From contig CAWBNO010000011.1 in the NCBI GenBank assembly GCA_963790095.1, positions 108,808 through 172,807 of the forward strand: a DNA stretch of 64,000 bases, read 5' to 3'. A model generated the notes under the pieces. It saw only the letters and a program-made list of their open reading frames with translations. It had not been told where the DNA came from and ran no database searches. The stretch comes from JAAXQD01 sp963790095 (GTDB taxonomy: Bacteria; Desulfobacterota; Desulfobacteria; Desulfobacterales; UBA11574). This document shows, piece by piece, positions 18,149 to 27,653 of the stretch; position 1 is the first letter of the stretch, and the number at the start of each line of letters is the position of its first letter. Position numbers and translations under genes: made by a program.

Positions 18149-19253
18149 TATCGCACCTCGTTTCCGCAAGCTTTTCCAACACCACATCATATTGATCGAT
18201 CAGTTTTTCCCAGGCAAAGCGAGACATCGCTTCGGATAGGTTTTGTCGTTTAACCTCAAATTGGGAAAAATTCAAGATAAGAAAGCACAGTTTCTCGACC
18301 AGGTCCGTGGGATCTGTATAGAGGAAATCATCATGGAAGGCCTTTGGAATGATTTCCGGGTAGGACAACCGGTGAGGCAACAGGGGGATACAGCCGTAAC
18401 GGATCGCCTCAACCACTGAAATACCGAAATTTTCCTGATTTGCCGTACTGATGACAATATCTCCCTTCATCAGCCATTCCTGGTATTTTTCTCTGGAGGT
18501 TTCATAGCCGTAGCAAACGATCCGGTTCTTGAGACGTTCTCTGGCAGCTATAAATTCTTTGGGGACCATCTGGAAATTTTCCCCCAAAAGTGCAAGACGA
18601 AAATCGAGACCCCGTTGACGCACGGCATCCAGGGCTTGGAAAAAAGCCGAGGGGTCTTTGTCAAATTCCCAGCGATGATTCCAGATGATCAGCGGCGGCG
18701 CGTCGGTTTCGGAAACCGAGCGGAGCAGCGGACGGTCTGCGGCCGAAAAATGACATCCTGGATATAGGACCTCGCTCTTACTGCGTATTGCTTGAATCAC
18801 CCACATGGGCCGGTATTCGGGCATCATTTTTAAAAACTCCGGAAGGCTCGAAAAAAATGCATCAATGTGGGTCCGGGAATTAAAAAGAACTTTGTCTGCT
18901 GCAAGGGCTGTGGTGATGTCGGTGAACCCAAACTGAAAATCCCTGCTTTCACCGGGCGCCAATGGATAGGTCAATTGATTCTCATGAAAATAAACCAGAG
19001 AAGGCGGACAAAACCGACCCCATAGGGCCTTAAAATCCGACAGGCTCATAAGGTCGCTGGTAATCAGTCCCTTGTATTCTTTAAGGGAGGGAATTTTTTT
19101 CACAAAGTATAGGGCCGCCCCTCGCATCCGCCATTTCCAGAAACGCGCGGGGAGCGTGACAAGGTCGATTTTGTGCCGGGAGTGTGAAATAAGGCCCTGG
19201 GCAAAATCCCCATGGGATCCGCCGAAAAAAGGTTCCAGGAATAAAAATTTCAA
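18135..19253 (-). CDS. tRNA-queuosine alpha-mannosyltransferase-like protein (DUF3524)
   Basis: 372 residues. The N-terminal DUF3524 region starts FLEPFFGGSHGDFAQGL and continues with LVTLPARFWKWRMRGAALYF and YFHENQLTYP, all hallmarks of the GTDC1/QTMAN family. The C-terminal GT-B half has IWNHRWEFDKDP and ISTANQENFGISVVEAIRYG. The animal enzyme mannosylates queuosine in tRNA-Asp; bacterial homologues carry the same name in databases, but activity in this lineage is not established here. No queuosine synthesis genes are in the window. The gene is coupled to a GT4 enzyme and a methyltransferase. Confidence 0.8.
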   Translation of the reverse strand: MKFLFLEPFFGGSHGDFAQGLISHSRHKIDLVTLPARFWKWRMRGAALYFVKKIPSLKEYKGLITSDLMSLSDFKALWGRFCPPSLVYFHENQLTYPLAPGESRDFQFGFTDITTALAADKVLFNSRTHIDAFFSSLPEFLKMMPEYRPMWVIQAIRSKSEVLYPGCHFSAADRPLLRSVSETDAPPLIIWNHRWEFDKDPSAFFQALDAVRQRGLDFRLALLGENFQMVPKEFIAARERLKNRIVCYGYETSREKYQEWLMKGDIVISTANQENFGISVVEAIRYGCIPLLPHRLSYPEIIPKAFHDDFLYTDPTDLVEKLCFLILNFSQFEVKRQNLSEAMSRFAWEKLIDQYDVVLEKLAETRCDNVKG

Positions 19254-19304
19254 ATGATTCTCTGCAGGTTAAAGCGGTTTGTTCCAATCCAGACCACCAG
19301 CCAT

Positions 19305-20273
19305 TTAAAAACCAAGTTTAAAAGAAAGACAAACACCTTGGTTCTTGACATCGGCCGAAAGGTTAATTTTCACATTGTCTTTTAATCGTTCTAAAAAAAG
19401 GCCGATTTTTTTCCGGTTGTATTTGTGAGCACTCGTTACGGCGCCGTATATGTTTCCGGCATAAAAACCGACTTCCACAAACGTAAGGAGCCCCCCGAGT
19501 GCAGGATTCCCCCCATCGAAAGACTCATAGGCGGCGTATATGAGGGCACCATTGATCAAAAAAGCAATCAGCGCATCCTGGTATCTTTCACAATAAAAAT
19601 ATCCCGCCCCGGGAATAACCGATAAAAATCCCGCCAGGTTGGGGTTCTTTTTTGGAATTAATTTTTCCTTTTCAAGTTCAGCAGACAGTGTTTCAAGTCT
19701 GTATTTATCTTTATTTTTAACACTTATTTTTGAAAAGTATTGTCTGCCCTCTTCCCAGGATGCCGTTTCAAGATAAATCCACCCGAGCCGGTAGTAGGCC
19801 TCATCCCTTACATCCCCATCGTCGGCGACCAGGATAAGATTGTTGAGATTGATGATGGCAGGATCGAAGGCATTTAGCTTCATATAGGCGTCACTGATCT
19901 TGAAATACGATTTAATGGCATCATCGGTATCCACATATTCGTCGATTAATTTTTGAAATGAATCGACGGCCGTCTTGAAATCCCCTCCGAGGAAATACGA
20001 CATACCGGTTTGGTACATTGCCCGTTCCACCCGCTTATCTTCCGGAAAGAAATGGATAAACCGCTTGTATTCCATAACGGCCGTCAAATAATCGTGATTG
20101 GTAAAAAGGTTCTCTGCATAATTGAACTGTTTGTCCGGCGTTATCATCATAGAAGGATAGCGGTCCGGTGTCGTTTCAGTGCCGGCAAAAGATTTTGAAA
20201 AGGGAATAAAAAGAAAAAACAGCGCAATGAGAGAGATGAATCGGGAGCCAGAGCAAATGTGTCGGATGCGCAT
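19305..20273 (-). CDS. Exported TPR protein with C-terminal membrane domain
   Basis: 322 residues. The signal peptide ends near SFAG. Four to five tetratricopeptide-like repeats (about 45-200) resemble YbgF/BamD-type modules (YAENLFTNHDYLTAVMEYKR). A C-terminal hydrophobic region follows, PNLAGFLSVIPGAGYFYCER with later helices, resembling DUF5683 or similar tail domains. It lies 5 bases after the yidD-like gene, so both are probably co-translated and may act together in envelope assembly. The exact function is unknown. Confidence 0.7.
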   Translation of the reverse strand: MRIRHICSGSRFISLIALFFLFIPFSKSFAGTETTPDRYPSMMITPDKQFNYAENLFTNHDYLTAVMEYKRFIHFFPEDKRVERAMYQTGMSYFLGGDFKTAVDSFQKLIDEYVDTDDAIKSYFKISDAYMKLNAFDPAIINLNNLILVADDGDVRDEAYYRLGWIYLETASWEEGRQYFSKISVKNKDKYRLETLSAELEKEKLIPKKNPNLAGFLSVIPGAGYFYCERYQDALIAFLINGALIYAAYESFDGGNPALGGLLTFVEVGFYAGNIYGAVTSAHKYNRKKIGLFLERLKDNVKINLSADVKNQGVCLSFKLGF

Positions 20274-20278
20274 AATAA

Positions 20279-20671
20279 TTATTGCCGCCAGAAATCGTTA
20301 TTACTCACAGGGTCGAAGTTGCGCTTTTCACCGTTTATCCAGACCGGGGCCGACAATTTTGTCTCGTCTCTGCCGCATCGCATCAGACGGTCACTGCACA
20401 TGATCCAGCCGATAAGGGGACCCTGTTTTTTGATGGCCTCCATACAGTACTGGGAACATGTGGGATACATGGAGCAACGATCCCCGTCGACATTTGAAAT
20501 GTAATCTCCATAAAACTTGAAGGGATAAAGGAGAGGGCTCTCCTGTTTTTCTGCAGCCACATCTAACCCTTTTGGATGGTCAGTCAGATTCATCTCCTGC
20601 CGGGCGCAGGCACTGCTCCAACATACGTTTAAAATTGCACAACCAATGATGAAACCCAATCTTATTTTCAT
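20279..20671 (-). CDS. yidD: YidD-like membrane protein insertion efficiency factor
   Basis: 130 residues. The core DRCSMYPTCSQYCMEAIKKQ followed by LMRCGRDE matches YidD (usual form CRFYPTCS...RLLRCHP), a small membrane-associated protein that helps YidC insert proteins. Unlike typical YidD of about 80 residues, it has an N-terminal signal-like segment and about 40 extra residues, so it may be exported or anchored. Its usual partners (rnpA, yidC) are absent. It starts 21 bases after gspE and precedes the TPR gene. Confidence 0.8.
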   Translation of the reverse strand: MKIRLGFIIGCAILNVCWSSACARQEMNLTDHPKGLDVAAEKQESPLLYPFKFYGDYISNVDGDRCSMYPTCSQYCMEAIKKQGPLIGWIMCSDRLMRCGRDETKLSAPVWINGEKRNFDPVSNNDFWRQ

Positions 20672-20692
20672 AGCTTATTTTTTACGAAACTT

Positions 20693-22453
20693 TTATTTTT
20701 GGGTGACCCGGAAAACCTCTTCTATGGTAGATATACCGTTTAACACCTTTTGTACACCGTATTGGCGCAAAGTGACCATCTTCTGTTTCAACGCCTCGTT
20801 TTTTATACTGTTGGAATCATGGGTCTTTAATATAAGACTCTTCAAACTGTCATCCAACAGCATAATTTCAAAAATACCCGTCCGTCCTTTGTACCCGGTA
20901 AAAAAACAGTTTTCACATCCTATGGATCTGTAAATAACGGCATCCCGACATTGATCGGCGTCGATCCCGATGCTTTTCAATGCAACGTCATCGGGGGTGT
21001 AAGGCTCTCGGCAGCTTTTGCAAAGAACCCGGATCAGTCTCTGGGCAACAACCGCCAGGAGCGATGATGAGATTAGAAAGGGTTCGACACCGATGTCCAC
21101 AAGGCGGGTAATCGCGCTTGCAGAATCGTTGGTATGGAGTGTGGAAAAAACCAGATGGCCTGTGAGTGCCGATTGAACGGCAATTTCCGCGGTTTCCCTA
21201 TCCCGTATTTCACCCACCAGAATGACGTCGGGATCCTGCCGGACAATCGACCGGAGTCCGCTGGCAAAGGTAAGGTCTATTTTCGGATTTACCTGTATTT
21301 GACTGATCCCTTGGATCTGATATTCAATGGGATCTTCAATGGTGATGATGTTGATATCCGGCATGTTGATGGACGAGAGGATTGCATACAGCGTCGTGGT
21401 TTTCCCGCTGCCGGTGGGGCCGGTGACAAGGATAATCCCATTGGGAGACTTGACAAGGGTTTCGAGGGTATCGAGTTTGTCCGATACAAGTCCGAGATCC
21501 GAAAGCGAGATCAAGGACGCAGATTTGTCCAGAAGCCTTAGCACCAGCCGCTCTCCAAAGGACGTGGGAATGGTGGATACCCGGACATCGATCTCCTGAT
21601 TGCCAATTTTGACGTCCAGACGACCGTCCTGGGGAAGACGTTTTTCCGCAATATTCATCTTCGCCATAACCTTGATTCTGGAGATCAGTGCAGGCTGGAC
21701 CCATTTTGGAGGAGACAGCAGATCATATAGAATACCGTCAACCCGATAGCGGACTTTGAAACTATCCTGGTAGGGTTCGATGTGAATATCGCTGGCACGG
21801 GCTTTCACGGATTGTGAAATAATATGGTTCGCAAGTTTTATGATCGGTGCATCACTGATGTCGTCCAGCAGGTCGGCCTTTTCCTCGATTTCACTGATAA
21901 TGGCGCTGCCGTTTTCTTCCATATCCTGGACCAGCTGCTCGGCAGAGCCCCTGCTGAGATCATACGATATATTTATGGCAAATAGAATTGCGTCCTTTGT
22001 CGAAAGAACGAGCTTAACGTCATGGATGCCGAGAATCTTGATAAGGTCGTCGATGGGTTGAATGCAGGCCGGATCGTTTACGGCGATGGCCGAATTCGAG
22101 TTGAAAAAATTTTCTTTTTTAGGGTGTCGATCCTCGTCCGGCAATATTTTGTCGGAATCGGAATCCAGCGCTCCTTTTATCAACGGAACCATCTTGTATT
22201 TTTTTAAAAATTGAATCGGAACCCGGTCGGTAAAATCAGTTTTAAACTTTTCAAGGGGTAGTTCCGGCCAGAAAGGAATGTCGTATTGGATGCTTAAAGC
22301 TTCAAGAAGCTGCCTTTCGGTAATGATCTTCCTTGCCACGAGGGTTTCTCCGAAATCGCCGCCCTTTTCGGATTTAATCCTTTGGGCCTCTTTAAGATCT
22401 TCGTCTGAAACCCCGAAGGTGTCTTGGAGTATCTGGGTGAAATGTTTTTGCAT
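20693..22453 (-). CDS. gspE: Type II secretion ATPase GspE
   Basis: 586 residues. It powers pseudopilus assembly from the cytoplasmic face. An N-terminal MshEN/N1E region (about 1-110) is followed by the AAA-like core: Walker A GPTGSGKTTTLYAIL near 344, EDPIEYQI, the Asp box GEIRDRETAEIAVQSALTGH and FSTLHTND. The zinc-binding CxxC...CxxC (CKSC and CENC) lies near the C-terminus. It is the last gsp gene on the minus strand, 100 or so bases of repeat-containing spacer plus the gspD stop upstream. The MshEN region could bind c-di-GMP, as in MshE, but the binding residues are only partly conserved. Confidence 0.95.
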   Translation of the reverse strand: MQKHFTQILQDTFGVSDEDLKEAQRIKSEKGGDFGETLVARKIITERQLLEALSIQYDIPFWPELPLEKFKTDFTDRVPIQFLKKYKMVPLIKGALDSDSDKILPDEDRHPKKENFFNSNSAIAVNDPACIQPIDDLIKILGIHDVKLVLSTKDAILFAINISYDLSRGSAEQLVQDMEENGSAIISEIEEKADLLDDISDAPIIKLANHIISQSVKARASDIHIEPYQDSFKVRYRVDGILYDLLSPPKWVQPALISRIKVMAKMNIAEKRLPQDGRLDVKIGNQEIDVRVSTIPTSFGERLVLRLLDKSASLISLSDLGLVSDKLDTLETLVKSPNGIILVTGPTGSGKTTTLYAILSSINMPDINIITIEDPIEYQIQGISQIQVNPKIDLTFASGLRSIVRQDPDVILVGEIRDRETAEIAVQSALTGHLVFSTLHTNDSASAITRLVDIGVEPFLISSSLLAVVAQRLIRVLCKSCREPYTPDDVALKSIGIDADQCRDAVIYRSIGCENCFFTGYKGRTGIFEIMLLDDSLKSLILKTHDSNSIKNEALKQKMVTLRQYGVQKVLNGISTIEEVFRVTQK

Positions 22454-22489
22454 GGTGTTTGACAGGTTGAAGGAAGTTTTTATATTATC

Positions 22490-22692
22490 AAGTTAGTTCG
22501 CTTTGCTCACAATTGGAATGATGGAACAATGGAATACTGGGATACTGGGTAACTGTAGGAATAAGAATGATATTGTTCCTTTAACCCAATGTTCCACTAT
22601 TCCAAAATTTTATCTTTCCATGGAAGTGGCATAAACCAGTAGCTATTAAAAGATCCTTAATTTCAAATAATTGTAGAAATTCCGAGAGGTCA
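22490..22692. repeat. Intergenic palindromic repeat, family A (copy 2)
   Basis: Starts with CAAGTTAGTTCGCTTTGC and carries TTGGAATGATGGAACAATGG. It ends with AATTGTAGAAATTCCGAGAG, the family's right-end sequence. It lies between gspD and gspE inside the operon, so it is transcribed. Confidence 0.75.
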
Positions 22693-22716
22693 AGTTATTT
22701 TGAACAACGGCGGTCC

Positions 22717-24714
22717 TTATTTTTTGGATTCGGGTCCTGCGCTGTCAGGTTGTTTTTCGTACATTTTGATTTTTCCGGCTTTGATCTGATCAATCTTCTC
22801 CTGCTTGCTTTCCAAAAGCGCCTGTGCCTCGGCTGGGCTGCTGACGACAGTGGGTTGGATAAACACATAAAGATTGGTCTTTTCACTTCCCCTTGACGTC
22901 GATTTGAACAGATACCCGAAAAAAGGAACGTCTCCCAGGCAGGGAACCTTATATTCTATTTCTGAAATGCTTTCATCGATCAGCCCGCCGATGACAACGG
23001 TACTCCCGTCTTTTACAATCACCGTTGTGTCGATGCTGCGCTTTAAGGTGGTCGGCCGATCTGTCGAAGCCAAGGACGTTGAGGCTTCATCGAGTTTAGT
23101 CAATTCCTGGGAAATAACGAGTTGAACCAGCCGATCCTTGCTGATTTGCGGCGTGATCTTTAAGGTAATCCCAACATCCTTGTACTCATAGGAACTGTAT
23201 GTCTCCACGCCGGTTTCGGCGGCCGACCGGGTCTGGTAGGGAATGTTCTTGCCCACAATAATGACGGCCTCCTGATTGTCCAAGGTCAGGAGCTGAGGGG
23301 TCGAGAGAATATGAACATCTTTATCCTTTTTATACGCATTTACAACTGCTGCAAGGTTAGGAAAGGTGATATTGCCGATGGTAATGGCTTCGGTAATTAC
23401 GGCCATGGACAAGCCGTCCGCAGACGGCAAGGTCGTAAGCGGGGTGGCACCCAAAATGCTGAGCGGTGAAGAAAATGCACCCCCAATGGCGGCGTCTTTT
23501 CCGTCGATGGTCGTCTTGCCCCCCGTCTTCCATTCGACACCGAGCTTAAAATCCTTGTTCACGTCGACTTCCATGATCAGGCTTTCAATATACACCATGG
23601 CCCTCGGAACATCCAATTTCTTAATGATCTCATCGAGGACCTGGTAATCCTCCTTGCCTGCCATGATAATCAGACTGTTGGTCGCTTTATCGGCGGCCAG
23701 CTTGACTTTTTCCGAAATAAACGGAAGTTTTCTCTCTTCGGGTGTCCCTGCCTGCTTCGTCGGCAGTTCCCGAAGGACCTTTGCCAGATCCTCGGCATTG
23801 GCATTTTCTAGATAATAGACATGGATCCTTTCTTTTCCTCTGGGTGTTTCCCGGTCGAGCATATCGATCAGCTTTTTTATCCTTGCGGTCTCGACCTCGC
23901 TGGCCATTACGATAATGGTATTGGTCCGCTCATCCGCCACGAATTTGATTGTTTCCAGATCCGGTCCTTTGATTTTTCTCTTTTCCTGGAAAACAGAATC
24001 GAGAATCTTCACAAATTTTGTGGAATCGGCATATTCCAACGGAATGATGGAAAGCTCCCGGCCCATACCGGAAACATCGATGGCATTCAGGATTCGAATC
24101 AGCCGTTTTATATTGGAATATACATCGGTGACAATCAACATGTTCGTCGGAGGATAAGCCAGAATCACGCTGTTTTTGGAAACCAATGGTGCGAAGAGTT
24201 TTTTTATTTCAGGAGAACTTGCGAATTTTAAAGGTATCAGCTGCGTTACAACTCGATCTTCCGGTGAGGCGGCTTCTTGTTTGAGCCGGGTTTCAATGCT
24301 TTTTGATCGTGCATCCGGAGACGGAATGATTTTAATGACTTCTCCGGCTTTTACGGTGGTAAACCCATGAACTTCCAGAACCGATTCAAATACTTTGTAA
24401 GCTTCTTCTATGGAAATTCTGCTGGGTGAAATGATCGTCACTTTTCCCTTTACACGTTGATCGACGATAAAGTTCTTTGATGTCAACTCGCTGATAAATT
24501 TAATAAAAACATTGATGTCTACATCATTGAAATCTATGGAAATGAATCTTTCCGAATCCTGGCTCCCCTGGACTGCAGTTTTATTTTTGGACGATTTGAG
24601 AACTTTTTCGGAGGTGTCTGTCTGAGCCTCGATGGTTAGAGGCACCGTCAAAATCATAACCGTTAAAATAAACAGGTTTCTGATAACTTTTGAACCAAAG
24701 GTGAGTGATCTCAT
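22717..24714 (-). CDS. gspD: Type II secretion secretin GspD
   Basis: 665 residues, outer-membrane channel. A signal peptide (about 1-31) is followed by the N0 domain (FISIDFNDVDINVFIKFISE) and the N1-N3 ring domains (about 130-370). The C-terminal secretin domain has VPCLGDVPFFGYLFKSTSRG, the classic secretin signature, near 600. A polar tail of about 45 residues may bind a pilotin, but no pilotin gene is seen. It follows gspC by 139 bases. Confidence 0.97.
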   Translation of the reverse strand: MRSLTFGSKVIRNLFILTVMILTVPLTIEAQTDTSEKVLKSSKNKTAVQGSQDSERFISIDFNDVDINVFIKFISELTSKNFIVDQRVKGKVTIISPSRISIEEAYKVFESVLEVHGFTTVKAGEVIKIIPSPDARSKSIETRLKQEAASPEDRVVTQLIPLKFASSPEIKKLFAPLVSKNSVILAYPPTNMLIVTDVYSNIKRLIRILNAIDVSGMGRELSIIPLEYADSTKFVKILDSVFQEKRKIKGPDLETIKFVADERTNTIIVMASEVETARIKKLIDMLDRETPRGKERIHVYYLENANAEDLAKVLRELPTKQAGTPEERKLPFISEKVKLAADKATNSLIIMAGKEDYQVLDEIIKKLDVPRAMVYIESLIMEVDVNKDFKLGVEWKTGGKTTIDGKDAAIGGAFSSPLSILGATPLTTLPSADGLSMAVITEAITIGNITFPNLAAVVNAYKKDKDVHILSTPQLLTLDNQEAVIIVGKNIPYQTRSAAETGVETYSSYEYKDVGITLKITPQISKDRLVQLVISQELTKLDEASTSLASTDRPTTLKRSIDTTVIVKDGSTVVIGGLIDESISEIEYKVPCLGDVPFFGYLFKSTSRGSEKTNLYVFIQPTVVSSPAEAQALLESKQEKIDQIKAGKIKMYEKQPDSAGPESKK

Positions 24715-24853
24715 TTGTCGTCGATTAACCCGTATGGTTGTGTTTTGTACCGATCTTCACATTTTAAAGATAAAAACCTAAAACCAAAATGAATTCGATG
24801 TGATACGAATTCATCGGAATTTATTTGAGTACCGATTATCATACATTTATCAC

Positions 24854-25693
24854 TTATTCAATGTTATATTCAATGGTTTTCGGCCGACCCCTTCGTTTTA
24901 ATTGAAGCTGCACCCTGGAAGCCGATTGCAGGCTTTGATAAAATTTTAGGGCGTCATCCACGGATTCGATATTTTTTCCATCAACCCCCATTATGATATC
25001 TCCGCTTTTTAATCCCATTTTATAAAAAATGGAGTTTGGCCTGACACCGGTCAAGCGAAGGCCGTCTGGCTTGCCATTTTGGAAATGCGGCTGTATCCTG
25101 ACCTGCTTCATGAGGGTGTTGACATCCTGGAGGGCCGTATCTATCTGTGATCGTTTTATGGTTATATTTCGGGAGGTCGATGCAATTTTTCTCTCGGGAA
25201 ATCTGCCTGTTTTCCCCTCTTCCCGGACTTTCTCTATTCCGAGAATTTCATCCTTGCCGTTGACATTGAGCACAACCTTTTCCCTTAAGATCATTTTGAG
25301 GGTTGCATTTTGGATAGTGTCTCCGACTTTGTACAAATTCTGTCGCCTTACATCAGTATCTTCGATGACTGCATAGGCTTCTTTTTCGTTACCCGTAACG
25401 GTCCCCAACAGTTTCAGCTTAAGTTCCGTGGGGGTAAGGCTTTCGATGTCGAGTTTCTGGGGGCGGCCCCCGGTCCCTGTTTTTGTTTTGAATAGATTAC
25501 GATCCATGACGGCTCTGTAATCCGACAATGGATGCCGCGTCGACGTTTCATTTGGGATCACATGCCTGGCTGCATCTTTGGGAGGCGGCGCAGGATCAAT
25601 CTTGGCGCCGGCAACTTTATAAAAGGCCTTCACCATAAAAAAAACAGCTGCTGTGATTAACAGAACATTCAGTATGGTAAAATATCGTTTCAT
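24854..25693 (-). CDS. gspC: Type II secretion protein GspC
   Basis: 279 residues, inner-membrane link to the secretin. One helix at about 8-25, then the homology region (LKLLGTVTGNEKEAYAVIED, about 90-135), then a C-terminal PDZ domain (LTGVRPNSIFYKMGLKSGDI, about 205-275). The start codon directly follows the right end of a family A repeat (GAATTTCCGAGACG), so its leader is largely repeat-derived. Confidence 0.93.
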   Translation of the reverse strand: MKRYFTILNVLLITAAVFFMVKAFYKVAGAKIDPAPPPKDAARHVIPNETSTRHPLSDYRAVMDRNLFKTKTGTGGRPQKLDIESLTPTELKLKLLGTVTGNEKEAYAVIEDTDVRRQNLYKVGDTIQNATLKMILREKVVLNVNGKDEILGIEKVREEGKTGRFPERKIASTSRNITIKRSQIDTALQDVNTLMKQVRIQPHFQNGKPDGLRLTGVRPNSIFYKMGLKSGDIIMGVDGKNIESVDDALKFYQSLQSASRVQLQLKRRGRPKTIEYNIE

Positions 25694-25696
25694 AAT

Positions 25697-26148
25697 TAAA
25701 ACGTCTCGGAATTTCTACAACTTAATGAAAATATAGAACTTTTTTTGAGCCTTGAACGCTTGCCTCGAATATGGAATAATGGAATAGTGGAAGATTGATT
25801 TTTAAAAGGATATTGGCCACTTTTAATTTTATCGTCAGCACAAAGTTTACCATTAACCCAACATTGCCTTATCCCAGAACCCATTATTCCATTATTCCAG
25901 CATTCCAATTGGGACAAAGCCCCTAACTTGATTAAACATTCTTTTATTAAAAGTTGACGGTTTCGTAAAAAGTCTTTTGTGAGCGACATCGGGCAATTTT
26001 GGAGAAAGATTCATGATGCGTCTGGCGTTAAAAATTGCAAGCTGTTTGAGGGCGTTAGCCCGAGTTCTTGCAATTTAGCCAGGCGAGTCATGAATCCTAA
26101 AATTGCTTGCGGAGCGCGCAAAATCAGACTTTTTACGAGTTCATCAAA
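25697..26148. repeat. Composite repeat: family A copy 3 joined to family D copy 3
   Basis: Reading the minus strand: a family D palindrome (25955-26148), then a family A element (25697-25930). The D core GTTTGAGGGCGTTAGCCCGA is at 26044-26063, and its outer arms are CGGTTTCGTAAAAAGT and ACTTTTTACGAG. The A part is the reverse of the copy at 54787. The same D-then-A order lies upstream of hisD at 54581-55067, showing a composite unit of about 450-490 bp. Confidence 0.85.
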
Positions 26149-26189
26149 GTTAATTTTTCTAACTTTTTATGAACCCCTAAATTCCCCCG

Positions 26190-27065
26190 CTAATTCAGAA
26201 AAAAACGGGGCTTGTCCAGGGTACCGTATATTCTGATTCGAATGACGCCTTTTTCCATTATTTTTTCAGGCAGTAGATTGGCCGGAATATCTTTTGCCAG
26301 ATTTTCGAGAAACGACCGATTCGGTTTAATCACGCCTGAAAGCTTTAAATAACTGTCTCCCGGAGGCTCTTTTAACGTGACGGCACCGGACATGCTGCCA
26401 TTCATCGACACCCCCTCCATGTCGCATCGTTTGATTTTGAGCCTTCGATCGATCATTGTCAAATCGGCGTCAATTTTTCGAAACGGGATGCGCTCCATAT
26501 TGAAAACAGGTGTTAACAGTTCAACTTCACCGTCTGAAATGACAAGCTTGGTCCCAAGGCTCCCTCCGGATTCTCCACCACTTCTGCAGGTGAAGTCCCC
26601 GCCGAGCATTCCTGTTATCGAACGACCGAAATAGCGTTTAACAGCGGAGACTTCACCCATCTGGACACCGGATAGTTTTCCCTGAACCATAAAGTTTTGA
26701 TACGGCCTGTTTTTGGAAAACTCTCCCCTTCCCTTTAAACTGCCTTTAAAAGCGCTCCCTTTGAAAAAAAAAATAACCCTTGAACGAAAAAGCGACAAAA
26801 TTTTCGGAGCGATCTTAATCTGCTCTGCCTTAAACAACGGATCATCTAAGTAATACAAATTAACAAGATGTAACGTCAACCCCGGGGGAAAAGAAGGGGT
26901 TATATGATCGATGGTAATATTCACCCCTGGATTGGCGGTATTAAAATTGGACGTTATAATGTTTTTTATGGTATCCGACGGAAACAGATAGTAGATAAAA
27001 AACAGTGCAGCCCCCGTGCTGTATAGGATATACGGCAACCATTTTCGTGTATTGCGCATCGTCAT
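26190..27065 (-). CDS. gspN: Type II secretion protein GspN
   Basis: 291 residues. One N-terminal membrane helix, then a periplasmic beta-rich domain with repeats resembling AsmA-type segments (LHLVNLYYLDDPLFKAEQIK, about 65-85), matching GspN. It is dispensable in some T2SS but common in deltaproteobacteria. The start overlaps the gspM stop by 4 bases. Confidence 0.85.
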   Translation of the reverse strand: MTMRNTRKWLPYILYSTGAALFFIYYLFPSDTIKNIITSNFNTANPGVNITIDHITPSFPPGLTLHLVNLYYLDDPLFKAEQIKIAPKILSLFRSRVIFFFKGSAFKGSLKGRGEFSKNRPYQNFMVQGKLSGVQMGEVSAVKRYFGRSITGMLGGDFTCRSGGESGGSLGTKLVISDGEVELLTPVFNMERIPFRKIDADLTMIDRRLKIKRCDMEGVSMNGSMSGAVTLKEPPGDSYLKLSGVIKPNRSFLENLAKDIPANLLPEKIMEKGVIRIRIYGTLDKPRFFLN

Positions 27066-27589
27066 TTTTCAACCGCTTCAACCTGTAAAACCGCGTCGAT
27101 AAATCCCTCTTGGTTCCCGGTCTTTAAGATGGAAAGCCTTTTTATGTAAACCATGTTTGCTGATGTTTCGATCATGTGCAGATACGTGGTCAACTGCTCC
27201 AATGTCAGGCTCTGGAGTTTCATTTCCACCTGGGATATTTTGTACGGGCTGTCTTTCTGAACGCTTGTTGATGGCTTCATGTACGTTACACGCTCTTTGA
27301 TCCCCGCCACACCGGTAAGTCTGTCGAGGAAAGAAAACAGGGTGAAATCTTTTTTCCTGTTTTCCAAACGCATCCTGGACAAATTTGCTCTCTGGTTAAT
27401 GGCACTGTAATCGGCCTTTAAGGCGATCATCTCTTCAAGGCTTTCTGCTTTAACCTGGAGTACCCTTTTAAGACGGTCCCTTTTGTCGATGGATGGGAAC
27501 ACGATAAATCGAATAACAATAAACAGGCAGACAACCCCTGATAACCCATAAATTGCGACTCGCTCTCTCCTTGTCAGCTTTCTCAACAT
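27062..27589 (-). CDS. gspM: Type II secretion protein GspM
   Basis: 175 residues. One helix (about 12-32) followed by a periplasmic ferredoxin-like domain (LEQLTTYLHMIETSANMVYI). GspM pairs with GspL in the inner-membrane platform. It follows gspL by 64 bases and overlaps gspN. Confidence 0.88.
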   Translation of the reverse strand: MLRKLTRRERVAIYGLSGVVCLFIVIRFIVFPSIDKRDRLKRVLQVKAESLEEMIALKADYSAINQRANLSRMRLENRKKDFTLFSFLDRLTGVAGIKERVTYMKPSTSVQKDSPYKISQVEMKLQSLTLEQLTTYLHMIETSANMVYIKRLSILKTGNQEGFIDAVLQVEAVEK

Positions 27590-27653
27590 ATGTGCCGTCT
27601 ATTCTCGGTTCGTGGACGTAAATATAAGGAATTAATGTTTGGACAACAGCCTG

